Position numbers and translations under genes: made by a program. Below the pieces are notes generated by a model. That model had not been told where the DNA came from. It did no database searches and saw only the letters and a program-made list of their open reading frames with translations. DNA of 64,000 nucleotides from Pelagihabitans sp965238025 (GTDB lineage: Bacteria > Bacteroidota > Bacteroidia > Flavobacteriales > Flavobacteriaceae): assembly GCA_965238025.1 (NCBI GenBank), contig OZ250162.1:620001-684000 (forward strand), given 5' to 3'. This document shows positions 42,743 to 51,866 of this stretch, one piece after another. Numbering within the stretch: position 1 is the stretch's first letter; every line of letters starts with the position of its first letter.

Positions 42743-43888
42743 ATGAACCTATTCGATGTTTACCCGCTATATGATGTAACACCCGTTTCAGCCAAAGGAA
42801 TTGTAGTAACGGATGAAAAGGGCCAGGACTATTTAGATTTTTATGGTGGGCACGCGGTGATTTCCATCGGACATTCGCATCCGCATTATGTAGGTCGTTT
42901 AAAAGAGCAATTGGATAAAATCGGGTTTTATAGCAACTCGGTTCAAAATCCGTTGCAGCTCGACGTGGCCAAAAAATTGGGGCAACTTTCCAATTGTGAG
43001 GACTACAACCTCTTCCTCTGTAATTCAGGTGCCGAAGCAAATGAAAACGCACTAAAAATGGCTTCTTTTCATACGGGTAAATCACGGGTAATTGCCTTCC
43101 GAAATAGTTTCCACGGAAGAACATCGGCGGCAGTAGCGGCAACGGACAATGAGAAAATAAATGCCCCGATCAACAAGCAACAAAAAGTCACTTTTCTTCC
43201 CTTTGATGCCTTAGAAGCATTCGAAACCGAGATTAAAAAAGGAGATGTCTGCAGTGTCATTTTTGAAGGCATTCAAGGTGTAGGTGGTTTAGATGAGCCT
43301 TCCACAGTATTCCTTCAAGAAGTAGAAAAGCGCTGTAAAAAAAATAATGTAGTATTGATTGCCGATGAGGTACAATCAGGTTTTGGACGAAGTGGGAAGT
43401 TTTTTGCATTCCAACATCACCATACTTCGACCGGACTCAGCATTCAACCAGATATTATTTCAATGGCCAAAGGCATGGGCAATGGCTTTCCAGTTGGCGG
43501 GATATTGATCCACAAAAACATAAAGGCTTCCCATGGATTATTGGGGACCACTTTCGGAGGTAATCACTTGGCATGCACGGCAACAATGGCCGTTCTTGAG
43601 GTCTTGGAAAACGAAAACCTAATTTTGAATGCGCAAAAACTAGAGGATTATTTTAAAAAGAAGGCGGCGGAAATTCCTCAGGTCAAAAGAGTGAAGGGCC
43701 GAGGGTTGATGCTCGGGCTAGAGTTTAATTTTGAAATTGCCGAACTGCGTAAAAAATTGATTTACGAGCACCATTTGTTTACAGGCGGGGCAAAAGACAA
43801 ATACATACTGCGGATTTTGCCAGCTTTGAATATTACCGAAAAGCAAGTGGATTTGTTTTTTGACATTCTTAAAAAAGCTTTAGCATGA
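42743..43888 (+). CDS. argD: N-acylornithine aminotransferase
   Basis: A PLP enzyme of class III (381 aa) that transaminates N-acylglutamate semialdehyde to N-acylornithine. YGGHAVISIGHSHPHYV and CNSGAEANENALKMA are typical. The PLP Lys is in ISMAKGMGNGFPVGG, and TTFGGNHLACTA follows. The longer frame from 42704 begins with a leader rich in repeat-derived sequence; the ATG at 42743 is preferred. Its end overlaps argF' by 4 bp, so the two are translationally coupled. Confidence 0.94.
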   Translation: MNLFDVYPLYDVTPVSAKGIVVTDEKGQDYLDFYGGHAVISIGHSHPHYVGRLKEQLDKIGFYSNSVQNPLQLDVAKKLGQLSNCEDYNLFLCNSGAEANENALKMASFHTGKSRVIAFRNSFHGRTSAAVAATDNEKINAPINKQQKVTFLPFDALEAFETEIKKGDVCSVIFEGIQGVGGLDEPSTVFLQEVEKRCKKNNVVLIADEVQSGFGRSGKFFAFQHHHTSTGLSIQPDIISMAKGMGNGFPVGGILIHKNIKASHGLLGTTFGGNHLACTATMAVLEVLENENLILNAQKLEDYFKKKAAEIPQVKRVKGRGLMLGLEFNFEIAELRKKLIYEHHLFTGGAKDKYILRILPALNITEKQVDLFFDILKKALA

Positions 43889-44826
43889 AAAATTTCCTTT
43901 CGATAAAAGATATTGAATCCCTTCCCGATTGCGTAGCTGAAGCTAGGGCGCTAAAAAAGAATCCTCTTCAATATAAGACACTCGGACAAGGAAAAACCAT
44001 TTGTTTGTTGTTCTTCAACAACAGTTTAAGAACACGCTTAAGTACCCAGAAGGCAGCCCTAAACTTGGGAATGGACGTCATGGTTATGAATTTCGGAAGC
44101 GAAGGCTGGACGCTGGAATTCGCGGATGGTGCTGTCATGAACAAAAACACCTCAGAACATATTAAAGAGGCAGCCCACGTAGTCTCACAATACTGTGATA
44201 TTCTGGCAATCCGTGCTTTTGCAAGCTTAAAGGACAAAGCGAAAGACGAGGCTGAGGAGGTCCTAAACGGTTTCAAAAAGTATGCTGGTATTCCGATTGT
44301 AAATTTAGAAAGCGCCTTAGCACATCCATTACAAGCATTGGCCGATGCTATAACTTTAGATGAAAATAGCACCAAAACAAAACCCAAGGTTGTACTCTGT
44401 TGGGCACCGCACCCAAAAGCTTTGCCGCATGCCGTTGCGAATTCTTTTGTAGAAATGATGAAGACAAAAGATGCGGAGTTTGTTATTACCCACCCAAAAG
44501 AGTATGCGTTGAATCCTAAAATTACAAAAGGCGCAACTATCGAATATGACCAAAGTAAGGCCTTGGAAAATGCCGATTTTGTCTATGTGAAAAACTGGAG
44601 CAGTTATTCCGATTATGGGAAAATCTTACCTCAAGATTCGGACTGGATGATGACAAAAGAAAAACTAGCGCAGGCCAAATTTATGCATTGCCTACCGGTA
44701 CGTAGAAATGTGATAGTCGAAGATGCCGTTTTAGATGGGAAGCAATCGTTGGTCATTGAACAAGCAAATAATAGAACCTATGCGGCCCAAGTGGTTTTAA
44801 AAAAAATATTAGGTGGAATAAAATAA
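43885..44826 (+). CDS. argF': N-succinylornithine carbamoyltransferase (ArgF')
   Basis: This 313-aa transcarbamylase has the carbamoyl-phosphate motif NNSLRTRLST (residues 45-54), CWAPHPKALPHAVANSF and HCLPVRRNVIVED. It belongs to the Xanthomonas/Bacteroides N-acylornithine group, not ordinary ornithine transcarbamylase. At the residue that sets acyl specificity (Glu92 in the Xanthomonas acetyl enzyme, Pro90 in the Bacteroides fragilis succinyl enzyme), this protein has Ser90 in MNKNTSEHIKE. Small residues there favour the succinyl substrate, from published mutants as I recall them. The family is certain; the succinyl specificity is inference. Confidence 0.88.
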   Translation: MKNFLSIKDIESLPDCVAEARALKKNPLQYKTLGQGKTICLLFFNNSLRTRLSTQKAALNLGMDVMVMNFGSEGWTLEFADGAVMNKNTSEHIKEAAHVVSQYCDILAIRAFASLKDKAKDEAEEVLNGFKKYAGIPIVNLESALAHPLQALADAITLDENSTKTKPKVVLCWAPHPKALPHAVANSFVEMMKTKDAEFVITHPKEYALNPKITKGATIEYDQSKALENADFVYVKNWSSYSDYGKILPQDSDWMMTKEKLAQAKFMHCLPVRRNVIVEDAVLDGKQSLVIEQANNRTYAAQVVLKKILGGIK

Positions 44827-44874
44827 GAACTCCTCCCTTTAGAAAATAAAATACTGAAACAAGTTCAGCGTAAA

Positions 44875-45654
44875 ATGAAACAAAAACTATCTATCATAAA
44901 AATCGGCGGCAGCGTCATAGAGGACAAAGTAGCACTTGACAAGTTTCTCATGCTTTTTACGAAGCTGGAAGGGCCTAAAATTTTAGTGCATGGTGGTGGA
45001 ACGTTGGCAACCCAATTCGCAACCCGACTCGGAATCGAATCCAAGATGATAGGCGGTAGAAGAATCACCGATGCCGAAACTCTTGATGTAATTACCATGG
45101 TCTATGCGGGTTTGACCAATAAAAATATTGTGGCACAATTACAAGGGAATAACTGTAACGCCATTGGACTAAGTGGGGCAGACGGCGATGCCATACAAGC
45201 GCATAAACGGCCTGTGACAGCAATAGATTATGGTTTTGCCGGCGATGTTGATGGCGTAAACAGTAAGATGATCTCCGAACTATTAACTACCGGATTGACT
45301 CCTGTTTTTTGTGCTATGACTCATGATGGCAACGGACAATTATTAAACACCAATGCCGATACGATTGCCTCCGAACTGGCCATAGGTTTAAGTGAACGTT
45401 ACAAAACTACCCTATACTACTGTTTTGAAAAGAAAGGTGTCCTGATGGATATAAAGAATAACGAATCTGTGGTCAAACATATTAATTCAACAACCTATGA
45501 AAAGTTGTTGGCAGATGGCACAATAGCGAATGGTATGTTGCCAAAATTGGAAAATTGTTTCCACGCACTTCAAAACAAAGTGGACAAAGTCTGTTTGGGA
45601 GATATGGAAATGCTTGTACCAAGAACTACATTATTTACAACCTTAAGCTTGTAG
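44875..45654 (+). CDS. argB: N-acylglutamate kinase
   Basis: Phosphorylates N-acylglutamate with ATP (259 aa). An amino-acid-kinase fold is seen: IIKIGGSVI (nucleotide site), LVHGGG, the glycine-rich GLSGADGDAI and NTNADTIASELAIGL. It sits between argF' and argE in the operon; the stop codon lies 1 bp from the argE ATG. It lacks the N-terminal kinked helix of arginine-sensitive kinases, so feedback inhibition by arginine at this step may be absent, leaving the leader as a main control point. That last point is speculative. Confidence 0.93.
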   Translation: MKQKLSIIKIGGSVIEDKVALDKFLMLFTKLEGPKILVHGGGTLATQFATRLGIESKMIGGRRITDAETLDVITMVYAGLTNKNIVAQLQGNNCNAIGLSGADGDAIQAHKRPVTAIDYGFAGDVDGVNSKMISELLTTGLTPVFCAMTHDGNGQLLNTNADTIASELAIGLSERYKTTLYYCFEKKGVLMDIKNNESVVKHINSTTYEKLLADGTIANGMLPKLENCFHALQNKVDKVCLGDMEMLVPRTTLFTTLSL

Positions 45655-45655
45655 C

Positions 45656-46723
45656 ATGAAACAAAAAGAATTGACAAAGAAAGCAATTGACCTCTTAAAA
45701 CAATTAATAGGTATTCCATCTTTTTCCAAAGAAGAAGACAAAACTGCCGATGCGATAGAAAATTGGTTCAACTCATATAATATCCCTTTCGTAAGGGATA
45801 ACAATAATGTTTATGCAACGAACAAATATTGGGACGATACCAAGCCCACCTTACTATTGAATTCACACCATGATACGGTAAAACCTAATAAGGCTTACAC
45901 CAAAGATCCCTTTCAGGCGCATATTGTAAACGGAAAATTGTATGGGCTTGGCAGCAACGACGCCGGCGGATGCTTGGTTTCTCTTTTGGCCACCTTTACC
46001 CACTTCTATGAAACAAAAATGCTGAACCATAATATTTTAATGGTGGCCTCTGCAGAAGAAGAAAATGCCGGGGAAAACAGTTTACGCGGATTACTTCCCC
46101 TACTTCCAAAAATTGATGTGGCCATTGTTGGCGAACCCACCTTGATGAATTTGGCCATCGCAGAAAAAGGATTGGTAGTATTTGATGCGGCTGTCAAGGG
46201 CACCCCTTCACATGCTGCACATCCGAATGACAACAATTCCATTTACAATACGATTGAAGTTCTGGAATGGTTTAAAAATTATAAATTCGAAAAAACGTCG
46301 GAGGCCCTTGGAGAGGTCAAAATGACCGTTACCCAAATAAATGCAGGTAGCCAACATAATGTGGTCCCGGCACAGGTCGATTTGGTCATCGATGTTCGTG
46401 TAAATGATGCCTACACGAATAAAGAAGTTGCCACCCTTTTGAAGTCGGAAGCACCTTGCGAATTGCAAGAACGTGGTTTAAAACTCAACTCATCCAAAAT
46501 CGACAAATCCCATCCGCTGGTACGATCAGGAATTGCATTGGGGCGGCAAACATATGGCTCCCCTACCCTGTCTGACCAAGCGGCTTTGAGCTGTCAGTCC
46601 TTGAAATTGGGTCCTGGTGATAGTACCCGTTCACATTCGGCAGATGAGTTTATTTACGTTCATGAAATTGAAGAAGGGATTGATTTGTATATTAAGTTGC
46701 TTAATGGATTTTTAAAAAAATAA
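45656..46723 (+). CDS. argE: N-acyl-ornithine/citrulline deacylase (M20 family)
   Basis: This 355-aa zinc hydrolase of the M20 family removes the acyl group from the pathway intermediate. Zinc and catalytic residues seen are His and Asp in LLNSHHDTVKP, GSNDAGG, Glu-Glu in ASAEEENAGE, GEPT and His in STRSHSADEF. ArgF' makes acylcitrulline, so this enzyme is expected to act on N-succinyl- or N-acetylcitrulline rather than acylornithine. The start follows the argB stop by 1 bp. Confidence 0.9.
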   Translation: MKQKELTKKAIDLLKQLIGIPSFSKEEDKTADAIENWFNSYNIPFVRDNNNVYATNKYWDDTKPTLLLNSHHDTVKPNKAYTKDPFQAHIVNGKLYGLGSNDAGGCLVSLLATFTHFYETKMLNHNILMVASAEEENAGENSLRGLLPLLPKIDVAIVGEPTLMNLAIAEKGLVVFDAAVKGTPSHAAHPNDNNSIYNTIEVLEWFKNYKFEKTSEALGEVKMTVTQINAGSQHNVVPAQVDLVIDVRVNDAYTNKEVATLLKSEAPCELQERGLKLNSSKIDKSHPLVRSGIALGRQTYGSPTLSDQAALSCQSLKLGPGDSTRSHSADEFIYVHEIEEGIDLYIKLLNGFLKK

Positions 46724-46795
46724 ACACAAGTTTTTAATACAAACTCAAAACCGTTGTATTTTGAACTTAATATTTGAAAAGGAAATTCAACGGTC

Positions 46796-46927
46796 ATTTC
46801 GAGCGCAGTCGAGAACTTATGAAAACGAAAGGCAAAAGCTAGAAATTGCCCTTTTGGAAGAGCTTAGGGGTTTAAAGCCTAAGAAAAATACAAATAACAT
46901 TAAATAGATTCCCGACTACTCGGGAAT
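46796..46927. repeat. palindromic repeats between argE and argH
   Basis: Unit one is tcatttcgagcgcagtcgag (46796 onward), related to the repeat inside mutB. Unit two is attcccgactactcgggaat at 46908-46927, identical to the copy before proC and ending 21 nt before the argH ATG. Confidence 0.7.
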
Positions 46928-46948
46928 GAAAAATAAAATAGTATTTCT

Positions 46949-48226
46949 ATGAAACTCTGGGACAAAGGTTTTAGTACCGACAAAAAAATAGATCAGTTTA
47001 CCGTTGGTAATGATAGGGAATTGGATTTGCATTTAGCCAAATACGATGTAATCGCATCAAAGGCACATGCAAAAATGCTGGGTAAAATTGGTCTTTTAAC
47101 GGAAGAGGAAACACTTGCTTTGGTAGATGAGCTGGATACTATTGCCAAGTCTGTTACAAGGGGTTCGTTCACCATCGAAAACTCTTTTGAAGACATGCAT
47201 TCGAAAATCGAGTATCTATTGACCTTACGGTTAGGGAATGTGGGAAAGAAAATACACACTGCCCGCTCTAGAAACGATCAGGTTCTGGTCGCCATGCATT
47301 TGTATTTGAAAGATGAGTTGCAGGAAATTAAATCCCTAACCAAAGCCCTCTTCAATTTGTTGTTAGATCTGGCCGAACAGCACAAGAAAGTACTATTACC
47401 GGGATATACCCATTTGCAGATTGCAATGCCCTCGTCTTTTGGGTTGTGGTTTTCGGCCTATGCAGAAAGTCTGATTGATGATCTTTATTTTATTGATGCG
47501 GCATACAAAGTGGCCGATCAAAACCCGTTGGGGAGCGCTGCGGGTTATGGCAGCTCATTCCCTATCGACCGGAATTTTACCACCAAAGAAATGGGTTTTG
47601 AAACGCTGAAATATAATGTAGTGGCGGCCCAAATGGGTAGAGGAAAAGTCGAAAAAGCTACTGCCTTCGGGATGGCAAGCATTGCCGCTACCCTTTCTAA
47701 AATGGCCATGGATATCTGTTTGTATATGAGCCAGAACTTTGATTTTATTTCCTTTCCAGATGAGCTGACCACGGGCAGCAGCATCATGCCCCATAAAAAA
47801 AATCCTGATGTTTTTGAATTGGTACGGGCAAAATGTAACAAGTTGCAAGCAGTACCCAATCAGTTGACCTTGGTCATCAATAATTTACCTAGTGGCTATC
47901 ATAGAGATTTACAGTTGGTCAAGGAAATTATTGTCCCTGCGATTCAGGACATGAAGGCCTGTTTGGAGATTTTGACATTTAGCTTAAAGGAAATCCGAGT
48001 AAATGATAACATTTTAGAAGACCCGAAATACGATTATCTCTTTAGTGTAGACACCCTAAATGAACAGGTTCAAAATGGCATGCCTTTTCGGGATGCCTAT
48101 AAAAAAATGGGGCAGGAAATTCAAGGGGGAACATTTACCCCAAAAAAGGATATTGAACATACCCATGAAGGTAGCTTGGGGAATTTGTGTTTGGAGGAGA
48201 TTCGTAATAAGATGACCAAAATATAA
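46949..48226 (+). CDS. argH: argininosuccinate lyase
   Basis: Splits argininosuccinate into arginine and fumarate (425 aa). Landmarks are FEDMHSKIEYLLT, HTARSRNDQVLVAMHLYLKD, PGYTHLQIAMPSSFG, and the fumarase/lyase signature GSSIMPHKKNPDVFEL with the catalytic Ser loop. It is the last gene of the arginine operon. At 425 residues it is a little shorter than the ~460-residue norm, ending soon after the helical bundle. An extra loop or tail is missing, but no active-site residue is lost. Confidence 0.94.
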   Translation: MKLWDKGFSTDKKIDQFTVGNDRELDLHLAKYDVIASKAHAKMLGKIGLLTEEETLALVDELDTIAKSVTRGSFTIENSFEDMHSKIEYLLTLRLGNVGKKIHTARSRNDQVLVAMHLYLKDELQEIKSLTKALFNLLLDLAEQHKKVLLPGYTHLQIAMPSSFGLWFSAYAESLIDDLYFIDAAYKVADQNPLGSAAGYGSSFPIDRNFTTKEMGFETLKYNVVAAQMGRGKVEKATAFGMASIAATLSKMAMDICLYMSQNFDFISFPDELTTGSSIMPHKKNPDVFELVRAKCNKLQAVPNQLTLVINNLPSGYHRDLQLVKEIIVPAIQDMKACLEILTFSLKEIRVNDNILEDPKYDYLFSVDTLNEQVQNGMPFRDAYKKMGQEIQGGTFTPKKDIEHTHEGSLGNLCLEEIRNKMTKI

Positions 48227-48320
48227 TCAGTTCTTTAGTTTGTTGACAATATGACTTCAAAAGACCCAAATCAATTATGAAGTACTAACAATAAATTAGA
48301 CAAATTGACGTATAGAATAG

Positions 48321-48339
48321 AGGGTATTCGAAATACCCT
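48321..48339. promoter_or_regulatory. inverted repeat upstream of kbp
   Basis: agggtattcgaaataccct has 8-bp perfect arms and a 3-base centre, 41 bp upstream of the kbp ATG. No T tract follows, so an operator or 5' UTR hairpin is likelier than a terminator. Confidence 0.4.
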
Positions 48340-48380
48340 GATTATTGAACTACTTTATAACTTTTAAAAATTAGATTATT

Positions 48381-48830
48381 ATGGGTTTATTCTCTTTTAT
48401 AAAAAATGCTGGCAAGAAACTATTCGGTAAGAAAGAAGCCAAAGTTGAAGTCGAACCGATCAGTAAATCCGATTTGCTTAAAGCGGAGATTGAACGATTG
48501 GGTATTCCTGTATCAGATCTTAATATCGTAATATCCGAGATGGTTCCCGTGTCGGGAGTTACTGACACAAATGCCGATAGGGAGAAGGTAATTTTAGCAA
48601 TGGGGAACATTGAAAACATAGGGTGCGTACAAGACAATATCGAAGTTACCAATCCCGAGCCAGAAGCCACTTTTCATGTTGTAGAATCGGGCGACACGCT
48701 ATCTAAAATCTCGAAAGTTGTATATGGCGACCCAATGAAGTATAATCTAATATTTGAGGCCAATCGTCCTATGCTAGCGCATCCGGATGAAATTTATCCT
48801 GGTCAAACTTTAAGAATACCAGCAGTATAA
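48381..48830 (+). CDS. kbp: BON- and LysM-domain potassium-binding protein (Kbp/YgaU-like)
   Basis: This 149-aa protein has the same length and layout as Escherichia coli Kbp: MGLFSFIKNAGKKLFGKKEA at the start, a BON domain (~residues 25-90) and a C-terminal LysM domain, FHVVESGDTLSKISKVVYGD to YPGQTLRIP. The E. coli protein binds K+ in the cytoplasm. No signal peptide is present. A clear hairpin terminator follows at 48858-48885. Confidence 0.88.
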   Translation: MGLFSFIKNAGKKLFGKKEAKVEVEPISKSDLLKAEIERLGIPVSDLNIVISEMVPVSGVTDTNADREKVILAMGNIENIGCVQDNIEVTNPEPEATFHVVESGDTLSKISKVVYGDPMKYNLIFEANRPMLAHPDEIYPGQTLRIPAV

Positions 48831-48857
48831 TCAACAACCATTTTTTAAATAAGATTG

Positions 48858-48885
48858 AGGGAATTCGAAGGAGTTCCCTTTTTTT
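48858..48885 (+). terminator. Rho-independent terminator after kbp
   Basis: agggaa (48858-48863) pairs with ttccct (48874-48879), loop ttcgaaggag, and a run of seven T follows directly. Confidence 0.8.
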
Positions 48886-48933
48886 ATTCCATCAATTTGT
48901 AAAACTGGTCCAATAACAAGTGAATGTTGATGG

Positions 48934-49326
48934 TTAATTTGTTAATGTACCCAGGGATTTGGCCTTCAATTGACTTTTTATTTCTTTAATCAATGTTTTT
49001 GGGCCTATTGGTTTTGTAAAGAAGGCATTGGCCCCTAACTTTAGGGCCCTATCTTTTATGTCTTGATCATTTAAACATGAAATTATTACGACCGGTATTT
49101 CGGTATGCAACTCATTCCTTAAAATCCCCGTAATCTCAAATCCTGAATAATACGGCATAACAATATCACAGATGACAAGATCAGGCATTTTATTTTTAAT
49201 AGCCTCTAAAGCCATCTTGCTATTGTTCATATGTACCACGTTAAAGTTCGATTTGTGAAGTATGTGCGTTAATAAAGAACCCATGACCATATCATCCTCG
49301 ATCAACATTATTATTTTTTTCTTCAT
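48934..49326 (-). CDS. single-domain response regulator
   Basis: This 130-aa receiver domain has no output domain. The acidic pair is in IMLIEDDMVMGS, the phospho-acceptor Asp in LVICDIVMPYYSG, and the conserved Lys in FFTKPIGPKT. The ATG at 49326 (MKKKIIMLIEDD) is preferred over an upstream start. No histidine kinase gene is next to it, so its partner lies elsewhere. Confidence 0.85.
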   Translation of the reverse strand: MKKKIIMLIEDDMVMGSLLTHILHKSNFNVVHMNNSKMALEAIKNKMPDLVICDIVMPYYSGFEITGILRNELHTEIPVVIISCLNDQDIKDRALKLGANAFFTKPIGPKTLIKEIKSQLKAKSLGTLTN

Positions 49327-49732
49327 GCATTTAAAATTGGAATTGCCCCAAAATAGGGTAGTATACAAAGTGAATAAAGCCAGCTCGATAATTGATTCTT
49401 ACAAAAACGGTCGTATATAAATCCTTGCTCTGTAACTGAAACCTAAATTCAATAAGGGCCCTTGGTCCACCAACTATATGTTGTGTCTTGCTAAAATTTT
49501 GTGGTGTACCAAGGCAGATTTGTGATTTAGATTAAACTAGAAAATTTACCGTTCGTCGATTACATCCGTATTTTACTACAGCTGCTGAAGGTTACAAGTT
49601 GAATTTACCTTAGAAAATGCAGCCAGTTGGTCAGGTATACAAAAGGTTAGCAATTGTAATTTTGGAGAATATCTGGGGTATCAAATGGCTGTGTATCGGT
49701 GGGCAAGAATGCCCAAGAATTATAGGTGACTA
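49327..49732. other. 406-bp intergenic region without a gene
   Basis: No open frame, tRNA or strong repeat is seen. A small hairpin gggca-agaa-tgccc (49703-49716) lies near its right end without a T tract. The stretch should hold the promoter of the response-regulator gene. Confidence 0.5.
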
Positions 49733-50575
49733 CTATTGAATCATTCCCAAATTAATTACTTCTTGCTCGGTAAGATAACGCCAATGCCCTCGAGGAAGAT
49801 CTTTTTTGGTAAGACCGGCATAGACAACGCGATCTAATTTTACGATTTCATACTCCAGTTCATCGAACATTCTACGGATGATGTTATTCCTAGAGCTGTA
49901 GATTTCTATCCCCACTTGATTTTTAGGGGCATTGTCAACAAAACTGGCCTCCTGTACTTTTACCACTTTTTCATCAACAGGTAGACCTTCTTGAATCTTT
50001 TTTAGGTCTGCACTACGGAGCGGTTTCGAGAGTTCAATATGATATATTTTCCTTAGTCCGTTTTTTGGACTATTGAGTCGTTTCGTTAATTCCCCATCGT
50101 TGGTAAACAAAATAAGGCCCGTGGTGTCTTTATTCAATTTGCCAACTGGCTTCAGCTCGGTTTTTGATGCCGATGAAATCAATCCCATTGCCGTTCGCTT
50201 GCCTTGCTCATTTCTGCCCGATGTTACAAAATCCTTTGGTTTGTTGAGTAGTACGTATTCTTTCTTTATAGGATTGAGCAAACGACCGTCAAACTTTACT
50301 TTATCCGTTAGTTTAACCTTGTAACCCATTTCGGTAATAGGCTTTCCGTTAACAGTAACATTCCCAGCAGCAATATAGATATCGGCATCCCGGCGAGAAC
50401 AAACACCCGAATTGGATACGTATCTGTTCAAGCGGATCATATTGGGATCAGAAGGCTTTTGGGGTGGTGTATTTTTCTTTTTGGGAGCACTGCCCTTGGT
50501 ATAGCCCTTCTTGCGAAAAGTACCCCCTTTCTTATTAAATTTCTTATCCCCCTTATTGGAATCTGACCAGCCCAT
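49733..50575 (-). CDS. RsuA/RluB-family pseudouridine synthase with altered catalytic motif
   Basis: This 280-aa protein has a basic N-terminal tail (residues 1-40), an S4 RNA-binding domain (NMIRLNRYVSNSGVCSRRDADIYI) and a pseudouridine synthase domain (EYVLLNKPKDFVTSG, LILFTNDGELTKRL). The family motif GRLDxxTxGL appears as GKLNKDTTGL, so the catalytic Asp position is Asn148 and the preceding Arg is Lys146. Asp150 sits two residues later. If the change is real, the enzyme may be inactive, acting as an RNA-binding factor, or may have shifted its nucleophile. The rRNA target cannot be assigned. Confidence 0.85.
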   Translation of the reverse strand: MGWSDSNKGDKKFNKKGGTFRKKGYTKGSAPKKKNTPPQKPSDPNMIRLNRYVSNSGVCSRRDADIYIAAGNVTVNGKPITEMGYKVKLTDKVKFDGRLLNPIKKEYVLLNKPKDFVTSGRNEQGKRTAMGLISSASKTELKPVGKLNKDTTGLILFTNDGELTKRLNSPKNGLRKIYHIELSKPLRSADLKKIQEGLPVDEKVVKVQEASFVDNAPKNQVGIEIYSSRNNIIRRMFDELEYEIVKLDRVVYAGLTKKDLPRGHWRYLTEQEVINLGMIQ

Positions 50576-50674
50576 GTTCTTGATTTATTTGCAAAGATAC
50601 TTATCGCCATGTTATGATCTATTACAAATCCGGTATTTGTAACATTCGCATAAATAATTCGTTTATATAGTATT

Positions 50675-51847
50675 ATGAGACGATTATCAGCACTTTTTTT
50701 AATGATTTTGGCGAGTTGTTCTATTGACGATAATACACCACCGCCAGAAGAGGAAAACGAAAACAAGGAGCTTTTTCTGAGTGAATCTTGGGAAACCGAA
50801 ACAGACCCTTTTTTACCTCAGGGCTTAACGGTAAGCGCTGACGATTCTCATTTTTTCGTTGCAGCCAAGAGTGGAGGACTATTGGTTTTTGAAGATTCTG
50901 ACACTGGAAACCCCAATCAAGTTGCTTCGATACCCATTGTCGATTTCGGTAATTTGCACGTAACGAACATCTTTCAAAGGGATAATTACGTGTATCTGTC
51001 ACTCGGCGATTTCTTCGGTGGAAGTTCTAAAGTTGGTCTGGCCATTATTGATGTAAGTGACCCCATGAATCCAATTATAATGGATAAATGGGAAAGTACC
51101 GAGGTTGTTAGTGGGAGCGCAATTGTAGTAGTTGAGGGTAATTATGCCTATCTAGGAGCGATGAACTTTGGTTTCTTTATCCTTAATATCTCTAACCCCA
51201 ATTCAATAGTAGAAATAAGCCAGCATTTACCAGATATTAATTTCCCAGAAGAAAGCCCTGGGGATGTTGCGCATCCGAATGCGCGGGGTATGGCCGTTAA
51301 AAACAATCTGTTATATCTTTGTTATGATGCCGGTGGTATACGCGTGATAGATGTGACGGACAAGCAGAACCCAAACGAAATAGGTCGCTTTTTAAACGAT
51401 GCTGCTCAAGAAAATACACCAAAGGCATATAATAATGTGATTATTAATGGCAACTACGCCTATGTTGCGGTAGACTATTGCGGATTGGAAATATGGGATA
51501 TTAGTGATCCGACCAACGCGCAAATGGTTGGTTGGTGGAACCCTTGGAACTGCGATACACTTCAAAACCTTTGGCTAAATAGTCCAGGACACTCCAATCA
51601 AATGGGGTTTGATGTTGAAAACCAATTGATGTTCTTGGCAACAGGTAAAAGTGAACTGAGTATTATTGATGTATCTGACCCTCAAAACCCAACGTTAAAG
51701 GAATCTTTTGGTTCCCCAAATAATACTTTGGCCACTTGGGGCATGACACTTAGCGAGGACAATATTTACCTCCTATATATTAAGGCTTTAGTACCCCTTT
51801 ATAGTGATTGGACGGGACTTAAAAAATTGAAATGGGAGCTTGAATAG
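50675..51847 (+). CDS. LVIVD-repeat lipoprotein
   Basis: This 390-aa surface lipoprotein has lipobox LASC after MRRLSALFLMI. The mature protein is a beta-propeller of LVIVD repeats: GLAIIDVSDPMNP, GFFILNISNPN, GIRVIDVTDKQNP, GLEIWDISDPTN and ELSIIDVSDPQNP. It begins 99 bp from the divergent pseudouridine synthase gene. Such proteins are thought to mediate binding at the cell surface; no ligand is known. Confidence 0.85.
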   Translation: MRRLSALFLMILASCSIDDNTPPPEEENENKELFLSESWETETDPFLPQGLTVSADDSHFFVAAKSGGLLVFEDSDTGNPNQVASIPIVDFGNLHVTNIFQRDNYVYLSLGDFFGGSSKVGLAIIDVSDPMNPIIMDKWESTEVVSGSAIVVVEGNYAYLGAMNFGFFILNISNPNSIVEISQHLPDINFPEESPGDVAHPNARGMAVKNNLLYLCYDAGGIRVIDVTDKQNPNEIGRFLNDAAQENTPKAYNNVIINGNYAYVAVDYCGLEIWDISDPTNAQMVGWWNPWNCDTLQNLWLNSPGHSNQMGFDVENQLMFLATGKSELSIIDVSDPQNPTLKESFGSPNNTLATWGMTLSEDNIYLLYIKALVPLYSDWTGLKKLKWELE

Positions 51848-51866
51848 TCTTTACTTCTCTAGAAAA

